This document shows, in pieces, positions 21,726 to 30,344 of a stretch of DNA of 64,000 bases. Both the position numbers and the translations under genes were made by a program. The stretch spans positions 1,147,374 to 1,211,373 of the forward strand of contig JAFLYY010000001.1 of the NCBI GenBank assembly GCA_029785825.1. The letters are read 5' to 3'. The notes under the pieces are model-generated. The model was not told the origin of the DNA. It worked only from the letters and a program-made list of their open reading frames with translations, and did no database searches. This DNA is from Nitrososphaerota archaeon (GTDB taxonomy: Archaea > Thermoproteota > Nitrososphaeria > Nitrososphaerales > Gagatemarchaeaceae). How positions within the stretch are numbered: position 1 is the first letter of the stretch; each line of letters opens with the position of its first letter.

Positions 21726-23090
21726 GTGTACCCGAGGCTTACCTGCTACGGCGGAGTGGGGGAGATCGGAGGGAACAAGTTCCTGCTAGAGGACAGGGGC
21801 GCCAGGGTCCTCCTCGACTTCGGCACCGGATTCTCGGACGGCTCGGACTACTTCGGCGGAGGGATAGAGCCGCGGCTTGTCAACGGGGCGGGCGACCTGT
21901 TCGAGTTCGGGCTCCTCCCCGAGATTCCCGGGCTCTACTCGGAGAAGGCGCTTCAGAACACTCGCCTGAAGCACTCCGATCCCGAAGTGGACGCCATAGT
22001 CCTGAGCCACTACCATTCGGACCACATGGGGAGGATCGGATACACTGACCCGAAGATCCCTGTGTACTGCGGCGAGACCACTTCCCTGGTTCACTCAGCC
22101 TACAGCGACTCTTCCTCGTCCCCGCTCGACGACCATGACATCAGGAAGTTCAGGACCGGAGACAGGTTCAGGGTAGGTTCGATGGAGTTCATCCCGGTCC
22201 ACGTGGACCATTCGATCCCGGGCGCCTACGGGTTCGTGATACACTGCGGCGACGCGACCCTGGCCTACACGGGAGACTTCAGATTCCACGGGCCCGCCGG
22301 TTCCATGACCCGAGACTTCGTCGAGACGGCCGCCAAGGAAGGACCAGGGACATTGCTCACGGAAGGGACGAGGGTTAGGGAGAACGACGACGGGGCCAAC
22401 ACCAGCGAGGGTCAGGTCATGGAGGAAGCAATGAGGCTCGTGGGCCGAACCAGGGCCCTGGTCTTCTCTTCGTTCAGGGGGAACGACTTGGACAGGATCA
22501 ACACGTTCCACGCGGCGGCGGAGGCATCTGGGAGGAGGCTCGTGGTGTCCATGAAGATGGCCATCCTGCTGGAGAAGCTCAGGGCCGACCGGAAGCTGAA
22601 GGTCCCCAGGGTCGGGAAGGACGTGGGGGTGTACGTGCGCAGGAAGAGGACCGGGAGGCTGGACGACTCCGATTACTTCTCTTGGGAGAGGCAGTTCCTC
22701 GGGGACGGGGTCAGCGCCGCCGAAGTGAGGGCAAAGCAGCGCGAGGTCTTCCTACACCTGGAGGCATGGAACTTCCCGGAGCTCATCGACATCAAGCCGG
22801 AGAGGGGAGGGACGTACATACACGCAGCCACGGAAGCGTTCAACGAGGAAGGAGAAAGGGAAGAGTCGGTCATCAAGAACTGGGTGGACCACGTGGGGTT
22901 CACCTACACCCAGCTGCACGCGTCGGGGCACGCCCCCATGCGGGAGGTGAAGGCTCTCGTGGACGGCGTAGGAGCCAGGAAGGTGATACCCGTCCACACT
23001 GAGCACCCGGAGATGTTCGCAGAGTTCAGGAAGGGGAAGAAGTGGAAGCTAGCCCCGCCCTCGAAAGGGAAGCCGCTTCCCCTGGCCTGA
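21726..23090 (+). CDS. Metallo-beta-lactamase-fold hydrolase, RNase J-like
   Basis: A 454-aa protein with N-terminal GGVGEIGGNKF, the metal motif SHYHSDHMG, a second His region (VHVDHSIPGAYGFVI), the acidic strand YTGDFRFHG, and the C-terminal SGHAPMREVKALVDG ending in VIPVHTEHPE. This order matches beta-CASP enzymes of the RNase J type, which act on RNA 5' ends or internal sites. It is shorter than bacterial RNase J (~555 aa) and has no separate C-terminal domain. Alternatively it is a general MBL hydrolase. Start GTG 21726 is set by the TATA spacing. It is followed 39 bp later by the TldD gene, which has its own promoter. Confidence 0.82.
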   Translation: MYPRLTCYGGVGEIGGNKFLLEDRGARVLLDFGTGFSDGSDYFGGGIEPRLVNGAGDLFEFGLLPEIPGLYSEKALQNTRLKHSDPEVDAIVLSHYHSDHMGRIGYTDPKIPVYCGETTSLVHSAYSDSSSSPLDDHDIRKFRTGDRFRVGSMEFIPVHVDHSIPGAYGFVIHCGDATLAYTGDFRFHGPAGSMTRDFVETAAKEGPGTLLTEGTRVRENDDGANTSEGQVMEEAMRLVGRTRALVFSSFRGNDLDRINTFHAAAEASGRRLVVSMKMAILLEKLRADRKLKVPRVGKDVGVYVRRKRTGRLDDSDYFSWERQFLGDGVSAAEVRAKQREVFLHLEAWNFPELIDIKPERGGTYIHAATEAFNEEGEREESVIKNWVDHVGFTYTQLHASGHAPMREVKALVDGVGARKVIPVHTEHPEMFAEFRKGKKWKLAPPSKGKPLPLA

Positions 23091-23129
23091 GGACTCAACC
23101 TTAGAAGATGGCCCCGCAGACCCCGGTCC

Positions 23130-24569
23130 ATGAGGACCGAGGAAGGGAGGGACCTCGCTGAGGCCGCCGTCTCGGTCGCGCTGAAAGAGGGAGCGTCCTA
23201 CGCCGAGGCCAGGGTCCAGACGACATGGGAGAGGGAGTTCGGGCTGAAGAACGGGGAGCCGCAGCCGTCATTCTTCGTAGAGGGGTTCGGGATAGGCATA
23301 AGGGTGATTTCGCGGGGCGCCCTCGGGTTCTCCGCAACCAACGACATGAGCGTCCGCGCTGTGAAGGAGGTGGCGGCGAGGGCGGTAAGGCTCGCACGGG
23401 CCTCGGCCCAAGTCCTCAGCGAGCCCGTGCTGCTGGACGGCACGAAGGGGGCCAGGAGGAGCTGGGCAGCCCCAGAGACGAGACGGGTCGAGAACGCCGA
23501 CCCGGCCTGGCTCCGGGGGGTGCTCCAGGACGTGGAAGGGAGGATCGCGGAAGACAGGGCGGGGGTGAAGATCCCCGGGCGGCTACTCTACGCTGCTGCC
23601 GAGCTCCAGGAGAGGTACTACGTGAACAGCGACGGGGCGCGCGTCACAGGACGGGTCCCGCGGGTCGGGTTCTTCGGCTCCCTGACGGCTGTGGACGGCG
23701 GGAGCACAGCTCAGAGGTACATCCAGCAGGCGGAGACGGGAGGGCTCGAGGTCATGGAGCGGCTCAGGATCTCCGACCTCGTCGAAGAGGAAGCCAGGGC
23801 GCTGGGGAAGGTCCTGAAGGCGAGGTCGGCGCCTCCGACAGACGTGGTCGACGTCGTGCTGAGCCCTGAGCTGTCCGGGATAGCCGCGCACGAGTCAGTG
23901 GGACATCCGCAGGAGGCGGACAGGGTCCTCGGGAGGGAGGGCGCCCAGGCCGGGGAGTCCTACCTGAAGGCTGACAGCCTGGGGATGAAGATAGGGAGCC
24001 CCGAAGCGAACATCAGCGACGACCCTACCCTGCTCCGCTCGAACGGGTACGTGCCTGTGGACGACGAGGGGGTCCCGGGGAAGAAGAGGAGGCTAATCAA
24101 GGACGGGGTGATCAGCGAGTTCCTTCACAACAGGACGACGGCGAAGAAGTTCGGGTTGAAAAGCAACGGGGCGGCGAGGAGCGTGTCCTTCGACAGAGAG
24201 CCGATCATCAGGATGTCCAACACGTTCGTGGAGCCCGGAGACTACACCACTGAGGAGATATTCAAGGAGGTGAAGCACGGAGTCTACTTCAAGTCCTACA
24301 CCGAGTGGAACATAGACGACAAGAGGCTCAACCAGAGGTACGTCGGCCTCGAGGCCTACCTCATCGAGAGGGGAGAGCTGAAGGGGCTGGTGAGGTCACC
24401 CGTCCTGGAGATAACCACCCCCAAGCTTTGGGGGAGCGTGAAGGCCAGGAGCAGGCACATGGAGTTTGAAGCGGCGACCTGCGGCAAGGGGGACCCCCAG
24501 CAAGGGGCGCCCGTATGGACAGGGGGACCGGAGACGCTCCTGGCCGGGATAAAGCTCGGGTCGAGATGA
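23130..24569 (+). CDS. tldD: TldD-family metalloprotease subunit
   Basis: A 479-aa protein with the TldD zinc motif HESVGH (HExxxH) in SGIAAHESVGHPQEADR, followed by the typical GVPGKKRRLIKDGVISEFLHNRTTA segment and the family C-terminus. TldD pairs with TldE (PmbA) into a heterodimer that cleaves unfolded or modified peptides; here the partner follows with an ATGA overlap. A TATA-like box (ACCTTAGAAG, ~23098-23106) lies 28 nt before the ATG, supporting this start. Confidence 0.93.
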   Translation: MRTEEGRDLAEAAVSVALKEGASYAEARVQTTWEREFGLKNGEPQPSFFVEGFGIGIRVISRGALGFSATNDMSVRAVKEVAARAVRLARASAQVLSEPVLLDGTKGARRSWAAPETRRVENADPAWLRGVLQDVEGRIAEDRAGVKIPGRLLYAAAELQERYYVNSDGARVTGRVPRVGFFGSLTAVDGGSTAQRYIQQAETGGLEVMERLRISDLVEEEARALGKVLKARSAPPTDVVDVVLSPELSGIAAHESVGHPQEADRVLGREGAQAGESYLKADSLGMKIGSPEANISDDPTLLRSNGYVPVDDEGVPGKKRRLIKDGVISEFLHNRTTAKKFGLKSNGAARSVSFDREPIIRMSNTFVEPGDYTTEEIFKEVKHGVYFKSYTEWNIDDKRLNQRYVGLEAYLIERGELKGLVRSPVLEITTPKLWGSVKARSRHMEFEAATCGKGDPQQGAPVWTGGPETLLAGIKLGSR

Positions 24570-25900
24570 TGGATCTAGAGGAGCTGAACGAGGTCGCGGT
24601 GGGGGCGGCGAAAGCCCTCGGGGTGGACGACGCGGTGGCGATAAGCGCGGAATCCGCCGACAGCATGATCAGGTTCGCCAACAACTCGGTGACGGTGGTG
24701 AACAGGGTGCAGGAGGCCGAGCTGGTGGTCTGCCTGGCCAGGGACAGACGGAAGGCGATCGCTTCCACGTCGAACCTCAGGCCTGAGGCGGTCAGGAAGT
24801 TCGTCAGGGACCTGTTCGCGTCACTGAAGGGGCTCCCCGAGTCGGAGTACGTCCCTCTTTCCAACGCGAAGGTGAAGTTCGCGCCGAGCAAGCTCGGCTA
24901 CGACAGGAGGCTGGAGGATGTGGACCGGGAACTCCCCGCCATGGCGAAGTCGGCCATCGACTCTTCCCTCGGGGCGGGAGGGAAGCGTTCCGCGGGGGTC
25001 ATAGACGCTTCCAAGGCGACCGTCGCCATACTCACTTCGGCCGGGACGAGCGGGAGGGACTCGAAGACGGCCATCACGCTCAACATACGAAGCTTCGCCG
25101 AAGGGGAGGCGAGCGGGCACGGGCTCTCCTGCTCGTCCGCTCTGAAGAGGTTCGACCCCGAAGGGGCCGGGCGGCGCGCCGGCGAAGGGGCGAAGAGCAT
25201 GCGCGGAGCCAAGGAACCCGAGGCCGGAAAGTATGAAGTCCTCCTCAGCCCGACGGTGGCGTCCAACCTCGTCGAGACGGTCGCCGGCGCTGCCTCGGCA
25301 TTCTCTGTGGACGCCGGGACCTCCTACCTCGCTGAGAAGCTTGGGAGGAAGGTCGCATCGGCAGCCTTCAGTCTCACGGACCACGGGGTGGTTGAAGGCG
25401 GTCTGGGCGGGAGGGTCTTCGACGACGAGGGGACCCCGACGAGGACGAACAAGATAGTCGAGAAGGGGACGCTCAGGGGATACCTGCACAACCTCACCAC
25501 AGCGAAGAAGCGGGGGGTCGGGAGCACGGGGAACGCCGGCTTCGTCTCGCCTCATCCATGGAACCTCGAGGTCGGGGAGGGCGACGCCTCCTATGGCGAG
25601 ATGGTGAAGGAGATGAAGAGGGGGATCGTCCTTACGAGCAACTGGTACACCCGGTTCAAGAACTACAGGAGTGGGGAGTTCTCGACCGTGCCGAGGGACG
25701 GGGCGTACATGGTAGAGGGAGGGAGGGTCTCAGGGCCGCTCAAGGGGATGAGGGTCGGCGACGACCTCCTCAGGCTCTTCTCTTCCGTCAGGCTCCTCTC
25801 CAAGGAGAGGGAGTGGATACAGTGGTGGGAGGTGGACACCCCCACCCTCTGCCCCTGGATCCTGGTGGACGGCGTAACTGTCACGAGGGCCTACGGATAG
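24566..25900 (+). CDS. tldE: TldE/PmbA-family protein
   Basis: A ~444-aa partner of TldD. It has the common fold and the GTPTRTNKIVEKGTLRGYLHN segment but no HExxxH motif, as is usual for TldE. It starts at ATG 24566, overlapping the TldD stop (ATGA); a second ATG three bases later is possible. In other organisms the pair degrades peptides such as microcin precursors or antitoxins; the substrate here is unknown. Confidence 0.92.
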   Translation: MMDLEELNEVAVGAAKALGVDDAVAISAESADSMIRFANNSVTVVNRVQEAELVVCLARDRRKAIASTSNLRPEAVRKFVRDLFASLKGLPESEYVPLSNAKVKFAPSKLGYDRRLEDVDRELPAMAKSAIDSSLGAGGKRSAGVIDASKATVAILTSAGTSGRDSKTAITLNIRSFAEGEASGHGLSCSSALKRFDPEGAGRRAGEGAKSMRGAKEPEAGKYEVLLSPTVASNLVETVAGAASAFSVDAGTSYLAEKLGRKVASAAFSLTDHGVVEGGLGGRVFDDEGTPTRTNKIVEKGTLRGYLHNLTTAKKRGVGSTGNAGFVSPHPWNLEVGEGDASYGEMVKEMKRGIVLTSNWYTRFKNYRSGEFSTVPRDGAYMVEGGRVSGPLKGMRVGDDLLRLFSSVRLLSKEREWIQWWEVDTPTLCPWILVDGVTVTRAYG

Positions 25901-25917
25901 GAAGCCGCGCCGGGCGG

Positions 25918-27285
25918 CTACCCGACAGCCGGGAGTGCTTCCAAGGCCCTGCCGAGGTCGGCGGCCGCGGGCTCGTAGTCGACCAGCCTGTCGGCCAGCT
26001 TGTCCTCGTAGGCCTTCAGGTCGAGGAGCCCGTGCCCGCTCAGGTTGAACAGTATCGTCTTCGGCTGGTTCTTCCTCTTGCACTCCAGCGCGATGTCGAT
26101 GGCCGCCTTCACGGCGTGGTTCGACTCCGGGGCCGGGACTATTCCCTCCGTCTGGGCGAAGAGCAGTCCCGCGTCCATGACCTCGTTCTGGCTGTAAGCC
26201 ACGCTTCTCATGAACCCCTTGTCTATCAGCATGCACATGGACGGGGCCTTTCCGTGGTATCTGAGCCCTCCGGCGTGTATCGGAGGGCACTGGTAGGAGT
26301 GGCCGACGGTGTGCATCTTGATGAGCGGAGTGGTCTCCCCGGCGTCGGCGAAGTCATACCTGTAGGACCCCCGGGTCGTGGACGGTACGGCCTTGGGCTC
26401 TGACGCGACGAACTCGGCCCTGCTCTTCCCTCGCAGCTTGTCCCGCATGAACGGGTACGCGAGCCCTGCGTAGTTGCTCCCCCCGCCGATGCATCCGACT
26501 ATGTAGTCTGGGTCGGCGTCGAACTCCTCCATCTGCAGCTTCGCCTCCTGCCCGATCACGGACTGGTGCGTCAGGACATGGTTCAGGACGCTCCCAAGGG
26601 CGTACTTCGTGTTGTCGTGCGTGACGCAGTCCTCGACGGCCTCACTGATGGCTATCCCCAGGCTCCCCGGGTGGTCGGGGTCCTTCTCCAGGAACTTCCT
26701 CCCTGCGTCCGTCCTCGCGCTGGGGGACGAGTGGACCTCGGCCCCGTACACCTCCATCAGGGTCCTCCTGTAGGGCTTCTGGTTGTAGCTGCTCCTGGTC
26801 ATGTACACCGTCAGGTCGATGTCGAAGAGGGCCGTCGCGAGGGCCAGGGCGGTCCCCCACTGGCCGGCGCCGGTCTCTGTCGCGAGCCGCTCCGTCCCCT
26901 CCTTGCGGTGGTAGTACGCCTGGGCTATCGCCGTGTTGGGTTTGTGGCTCCCGGCCGGGTTGAGGTCCTCTCTCTTGTAGAATATCTTGGCAGGCGTCCC
27001 GAGCCGCGCCTCGAGTCGGGTCGCGCGCTGCAGGGGGGTCGGTCTGCCCAGCCTGAGGTACGCCTCGCGGACCTCTTCGGGGATGGGGATGTACTCCTCG
27101 GTGGAGACCTCCTGCATGACGCACTCCTTCGCGAAGAGCCGCAGGAGAGGCTCGGGGGCCATCGGCTTCAGGGTCCCAGGGTCCAGGGGAGGTGGGAGCG
27201 GCTCCGGGAGGTCGTGCTGTATGTTATAGTAGTTCGCGGGAAGCTTGTCCTCGGAGAGGACCGCCTTAAGCTGGGTTCTGCTCAT
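25918..27285 (-). CDS. trpB2: Tryptophan synthase beta chain, TrpB2 type
   Basis: A ~455-aa PLP enzyme. It has a long N-terminal extension typical of TrpB2 (YYNIQHDLPEPLPPPLDPGT), the PLP lysine in NPAGSHKPNTAIAQA, substrate-handling ETGAGQWG, and the phosphate loop IGGGSNYAG. It joins indole and serine to form tryptophan. No trpA or other trp genes are beside it, in keeping with TrpB2 acting alone or on free indole. A TATA-like box (GATTTAATC, minus strand, ~27305-27315) is 26 nt before ATG 27285, so that start is chosen over the ATG at 27330, which lies upstream of the box. Confidence 0.93.
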   Translation of the reverse strand: MSRTQLKAVLSEDKLPANYYNIQHDLPEPLPPPLDPGTLKPMAPEPLLRLFAKECVMQEVSTEEYIPIPEEVREAYLRLGRPTPLQRATRLEARLGTPAKIFYKREDLNPAGSHKPNTAIAQAYYHRKEGTERLATETGAGQWGTALALATALFDIDLTVYMTRSSYNQKPYRRTLMEVYGAEVHSSPSARTDAGRKFLEKDPDHPGSLGIAISEAVEDCVTHDNTKYALGSVLNHVLTHQSVIGQEAKLQMEEFDADPDYIVGCIGGGSNYAGLAYPFMRDKLRGKSRAEFVASEPKAVPSTTRGSYRYDFADAGETTPLIKMHTVGHSYQCPPIHAGGLRYHGKAPSMCMLIDKGFMRSVAYSQNEVMDAGLLFAQTEGIVPAPESNHAVKAAIDIALECKRKNQPKTILFNLSGHGLLDLKAYEDKLADRLVDYEPAAADLGRALEALPAVG

Positions 27286-27399
27286 GGACGAGGCCGCCCC
27301 TCCGGAGATTAAATCAACTCCTGCGCACATCTGTACATCCGAATCCTGCTTACGCAGGGCCGGAAACGCTCAATAGCGCACACTTCCGGACATGATTTC

Positions 27400-27906
27400 G
27401 TGTGGGCCAACGTAAGGAAGCAGTTCGAGAGGCAGGTCGTGCGGCCAGACGTCGTCAAGAAGATGATCGCGTGCGGGATGAGGGTGTCCGATGACGAGAA
27501 GATCTATGTCGACGACGTCGAGGTGGACTACTCCGCGGTCGCTCGGGCCGTTGACGTGGACAGGCGCGTGGTGAAGCAGACCGTAGAGCAGATCCGGAGG
27601 AACGGGTACCTGTACTCCCTCTTTTCGAAGACAAAGCCCCTGGGGACCAGCCTGGTCGACCTGGTAAGGGAGCTCGGCTACACCGGCATCGTGGTCCAGG
27701 CCGACCCGAAGTCCGCAGGGATCATGGCCGCGGTCGCGGAGATCCTTTCACGGCACGGGATGGTGGTGAGGCAGGCGGTCGCCGAGGACCCCGAGATGGT
27801 CCCGGACGCGACGATGACGCTCGTGGTGGAGGGTGAGCTCACCGGTCAGGCGATGGAAGAGCTCCACTCGCTGAAGGTCGTCAGGAGCATCAAGATCCTG
27901 AAGTAA
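27400..27906 (+). CDS. ACT-domain regulator of amino-acid metabolism (archaeal)
   Basis: A 168-aa protein with an N-terminal helical or winged-helix part (~1-85, including VDYSAVARAVDVDRRVVKQ, an HTH-like stretch) and a C-terminal ACT domain (~92-168: GIVVQADPKSAGIMAAVAEI ... MTLVVEGELTGQAMEELH). Such archaeal proteins are thought to sense amino acids. It sits divergently from trpB2, with the start codons ~115 bp apart, and is followed 1 bp later by a PfkB kinase gene, so it is probably cotranscribed. A role in controlling trpB2 is plausible but unproven. GTG start. Confidence 0.82.
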   Translation: MWANVRKQFERQVVRPDVVKKMIACGMRVSDDEKIYVDDVEVDYSAVARAVDVDRRVVKQTVEQIRRNGYLYSLFSKTKPLGTSLVDLVRELGYTGIVVQADPKSAGIMAAVAEILSRHGMVVRQAVAEDPEMVPDATMTLVVEGELTGQAMEELHSLKVVRSIKILK

Positions 27907-27907
27907 G

Positions 27908-28864
27908 ATGCCGCCCAAGTTCGACGTAGCGGTGATGCACGACTACTTCGTCGACAGGCTTGTCCACGTGAAGGGGATAGACGGCCTCATGGGCGAGGTC
28001 ACACGCAAGGCGGCAGAGGGGGGCGGAGGCATCCATGGAGTCGTGCAGGAGGAAGTGAGGGGCGGGAACGCAGTCAACTTGGCCCACGCCCTCTGCAGGC
28101 TGGGGCTCAGGACCCTGCTGATAACCCACTGCGAAAAGGTCCACGAGCACCTCCTGAGGAAGAGCTTCCAGGGGCTGAAGGCGGTGGTCAAGGTGAAGCC
28201 GCTCCCCGCGGGGCTCACCGTGGCCATCGAGGAAGACGTCAACGTGATGCTTGGAGACGGGAGAGGGGCTTCGGACTTCGGTCCTTCCCTCCTGGACGAG
28301 TCTGACTGGAGAGGGCTGGCTGGCTCCCGGGTGGTCTGCTCCGTCAACTGGGCGGCCAACAGAAGGGGGACGGAGCTTCTTTCGGCCCTCAGAAGGCGGC
28401 TGGGGACAGAGAAGACCATCTTCGTGGACCTCGCGGACTTCCGCGACCAGCCTGAGAGGTTCGCAGCGCTGCTAGCGTCGATGAGGCGGCGACGGCTGGC
28501 AGACTGGGTCAGCATGAACGAGTACGAGGCGAGGGCGGCGGCAGCCGCTTCGGGGATATACGAGCCTGACAGGGCCGAGGCTTGCATGCGGCTTGCCAGG
28601 AAGCTGGGGGTCGTGCTGGACGTGCACTGCGTGGACTCGTCCTTCACGAGCGAAGGGACCCGCGTCACGGCCAGGAGGACGAAGGTAATCCGGACGAAGC
28701 GGCTGACGGGCGCAGGGGACGTGTGGGACGCGGCTTCGATATTCGGACGGCTTGACGGGATGGAAGAGGGTAAGCGCCTAGAGTTCGCCAACAGGGCGGC
28801 GAGGCTGTATCTCGAAAGCCCTGACCCGGTCCCCCCGACCCTGGCCCAGGTAAAGGGACCATAG
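27908..28864 (+). CDS. PfkB-family sugar/nucleoside kinase
   Basis: A 318-aa ribokinase-like protein. The N-terminal glycine motif is EVRGGNAVNLAHAL, and the C-terminal PfkB signature is RLTGAGDVWDAASI with the catalytic Asp. The fold is complete but the substrate is not clear from sequence. The start lies 1 bp after the stop of the ACT-domain gene. Confidence 0.85.
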   Translation: MPPKFDVAVMHDYFVDRLVHVKGIDGLMGEVTRKAAEGGGGIHGVVQEEVRGGNAVNLAHALCRLGLRTLLITHCEKVHEHLLRKSFQGLKAVVKVKPLPAGLTVAIEEDVNVMLGDGRGASDFGPSLLDESDWRGLAGSRVVCSVNWAANRRGTELLSALRRRLGTEKTIFVDLADFRDQPERFAALLASMRRRRLADWVSMNEYEARAAAAASGIYEPDRAEACMRLARKLGVVLDVHCVDSSFTSEGTRVTARRTKVIRTKRLTGAGDVWDAASIFGRLDGMEEGKRLEFANRAARLYLESPDPVPPTLAQVKGP

Positions 28865-28934
28865 CGCTGGGCTCCTCACTCCCCACTGCGCCATCGTCGG
28901 ACGCAGGCAGAGACGCTGCCGCCGTGACGGAGGT

Positions 28935-29462
28935 CTACTTCTCGAGCATCCTGGAGAAGGTCCAGGCCACCGTGCTGAGGATTTCGTTGAGGCGCGCGTT
29001 TTCCCTGTAGTTCTCGATGATTAGCTTCCCGATGGAGCCGTTGGACTCTTCGACGTCGAAGCGCAGCTCCGACCCCTTGGGGAGCTTGCCGCCCTTCACG
29101 AGCTCGTCGTCCTTGGCCTTCATCCCCTGCAGAATCTTCCCCAGCAGGAACGACTTGAAGGGAGGGGTCGCGCTCTTCAAGACGACCCCGGAGGGCTCCA
29201 CCGACACGGCATCCGAGGTGATCGAAGCGGTCGCTATCACGTCTCCTCCCTTGTCTCGCTTGAGGGTCCTGACTTCAGGGGCTTCCTTCGACTCCGCGAG
29301 CATCTCGATGGCGGGCCTGAAGGTCGATGCCCTCAGGGTGGCGTCGACGTACTCCAGGGTCTCGTTGAGCCTGTCGATCTCTTCCCGCAGGTGCGCTATC
29401 CTCCCCTCCAGCCAGAGCTTGAGCTCGGCGGCCTTCTTCACGTCGGAGTCCGGGGCGGACAT
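28935..29462 (-). CDS. Conserved hypothetical protein with N-terminal coiled coil
   Basis: A 175-aa soluble protein. Residues ~8-45 form a coiled coil (KKAAELKLWLEGRIAHLREE ...). The middle is a beta-rich region with TASITSDAVSVEPSG, and the C-terminus is ELRFDVEESNGSIGKLII followed by a helix ending in WTFSRMLEK. No membrane helix and no catalytic motif. I believe this belongs to an archaeal (thaumarchaeal-type) family of unknown function. Divergent from the ECF-like gene at 29569. Confidence 0.7.
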   Translation of the reverse strand: MSAPDSDVKKAAELKLWLEGRIAHLREEIDRLNETLEYVDATLRASTFRPAIEMLAESKEAPEVRTLKRDKGGDVIATASITSDAVSVEPSGVVLKSATPPFKSFLLGKILQGMKAKDDELVKGGKLPKGSELRFDVEESNGSIGKLIIENYRENARLNEILSTVAWTFSRMLEK

Positions 29463-29536
29463 AGTTCTGAGTCTCCTGGGTTTCCGCTAAAAACCTTGGC
29501 AGAGGAGGTGCGCCTTGAGAGGGACGGCCGTGAAAG

Positions 29537-29544
29537 TGTTAAGA
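29537..29544 (+). promoter_or_regulatory. Promoter that decides the start of the ECF-like gene
   Basis: TGTTAAGA centred 28 nt before TTG 29569 and downstream of the alternative TTG at 29515, which it would exclude from the mRNA. Confidence 0.55.
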
Positions 29545-29568
29545 CCGCACCCCCACGAGCCCCGCTGT

Positions 29569-30294
29569 TTGCTGAGCGTCAAGCGCAGGAGCGCTTTGGT
29601 GGCTTCTGCGTCCGTATTCGCCGCCCTCTACGCGGTGTTGGGCGCCATCCCCGTCTCCAGGCTGATCCTCGGCTCAGGGAACTTCCTCACGGCCAGCAAC
29701 TTCACCACTCCCCTGGCGGGGATGGTCTTCGGGCCCTTTGTGGGGGGGTTCGCTGTGCTGGTGGGGGACATCCTCGACGTATACGCGGGGATAATCGTCT
29801 TCCCCACGGGGATTTCCATCATCGTCGCCGACCTAGCAACGGTCGCGGTCGCAGGACTAGCCTACACCGGGAGGAGGAAGGCGGCCCTCGCCCTCCCGGT
29901 CGCCGTCATAGCCCTCTACTGGGCGGACCCCATCTCGCGCCTCTTCGTCGACGGCGTTCCCTTCACCTGGCTCCACATGGCGTCACTGGTCCCTCTGGCA
30001 GGTGTCCTACTTCTTGAAGGGAGGGGGAGGATCTCGAGGCTCAACCCGGCGTTCGTGGTAGGCGTGACGTTCGGCGCCCTCCTCTGCGGCCAGCTGGCCG
30101 GGACCCTGGTAGGCCAAGAACTCTCGGTCAGGATCTTCAGGACGTTGTCCGAGCAGGACTGGCGGAACATCGTCCCGCTGTTCTTCTCCCTGTACCCGGT
30201 CGAAAGGACTTTCTTCACCGCGGTGGGGTCCCTGGTGTCCATCCCTGTCCTCCGGGCCCTCTGGCGGAGGCAGCACCGCGGCCAAGGTCCCTGA
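29569..30294 (+). CDS. ECF-type S-component-like membrane protein
   Basis: A ~241-aa protein with about six membrane helices. The N-terminal part (RSALVASASVFAALYAVLGA, then NFTTPLAGMVFGPFVGGFAV) resembles substrate-binding S components of energy-coupling-factor vitamin importers. No T or A component is nearby, and the ligand is unknown. The TTG at 29569 is selected because a TATA-like box (TGTTAAGA, 29537-29544) lies 28 nt upstream; an earlier TTG at 29515 precedes the box. The next gene, isocitrate dehydrogenase, has its own promoter. Confidence 0.75.
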   Translation: MLSVKRRSALVASASVFAALYAVLGAIPVSRLILGSGNFLTASNFTTPLAGMVFGPFVGGFAVLVGDILDVYAGIIVFPTGISIIVADLATVAVAGLAYTGRRKAALALPVAVIALYWADPISRLFVDGVPFTWLHMASLVPLAGVLLLEGRGRISRLNPAFVVGVTFGALLCGQLAGTLVGQELSVRIFRTLSEQDWRNIVPLFFSLYPVERTFFTAVGSLVSIPVLRALWRRQHRGQGP

Positions 30295-30311
30295 GCTGGC
30301 TTCGGGAGCAG

Positions 30312-30320
30312 GCTTTAATG
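30312..30320 (+). promoter_or_regulatory. Promoter that decides the start of isocitrate dehydrogenase
   Basis: GCTTTAATG is centred about 29 nt before GTG 30345. The ATG at 30318 is part of the box itself and so cannot be the start of a leaderless message. Confidence 0.6.
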
Positions 30321-30344
30321 GAGTTGCAGCAGGGCGGAGCTGCC

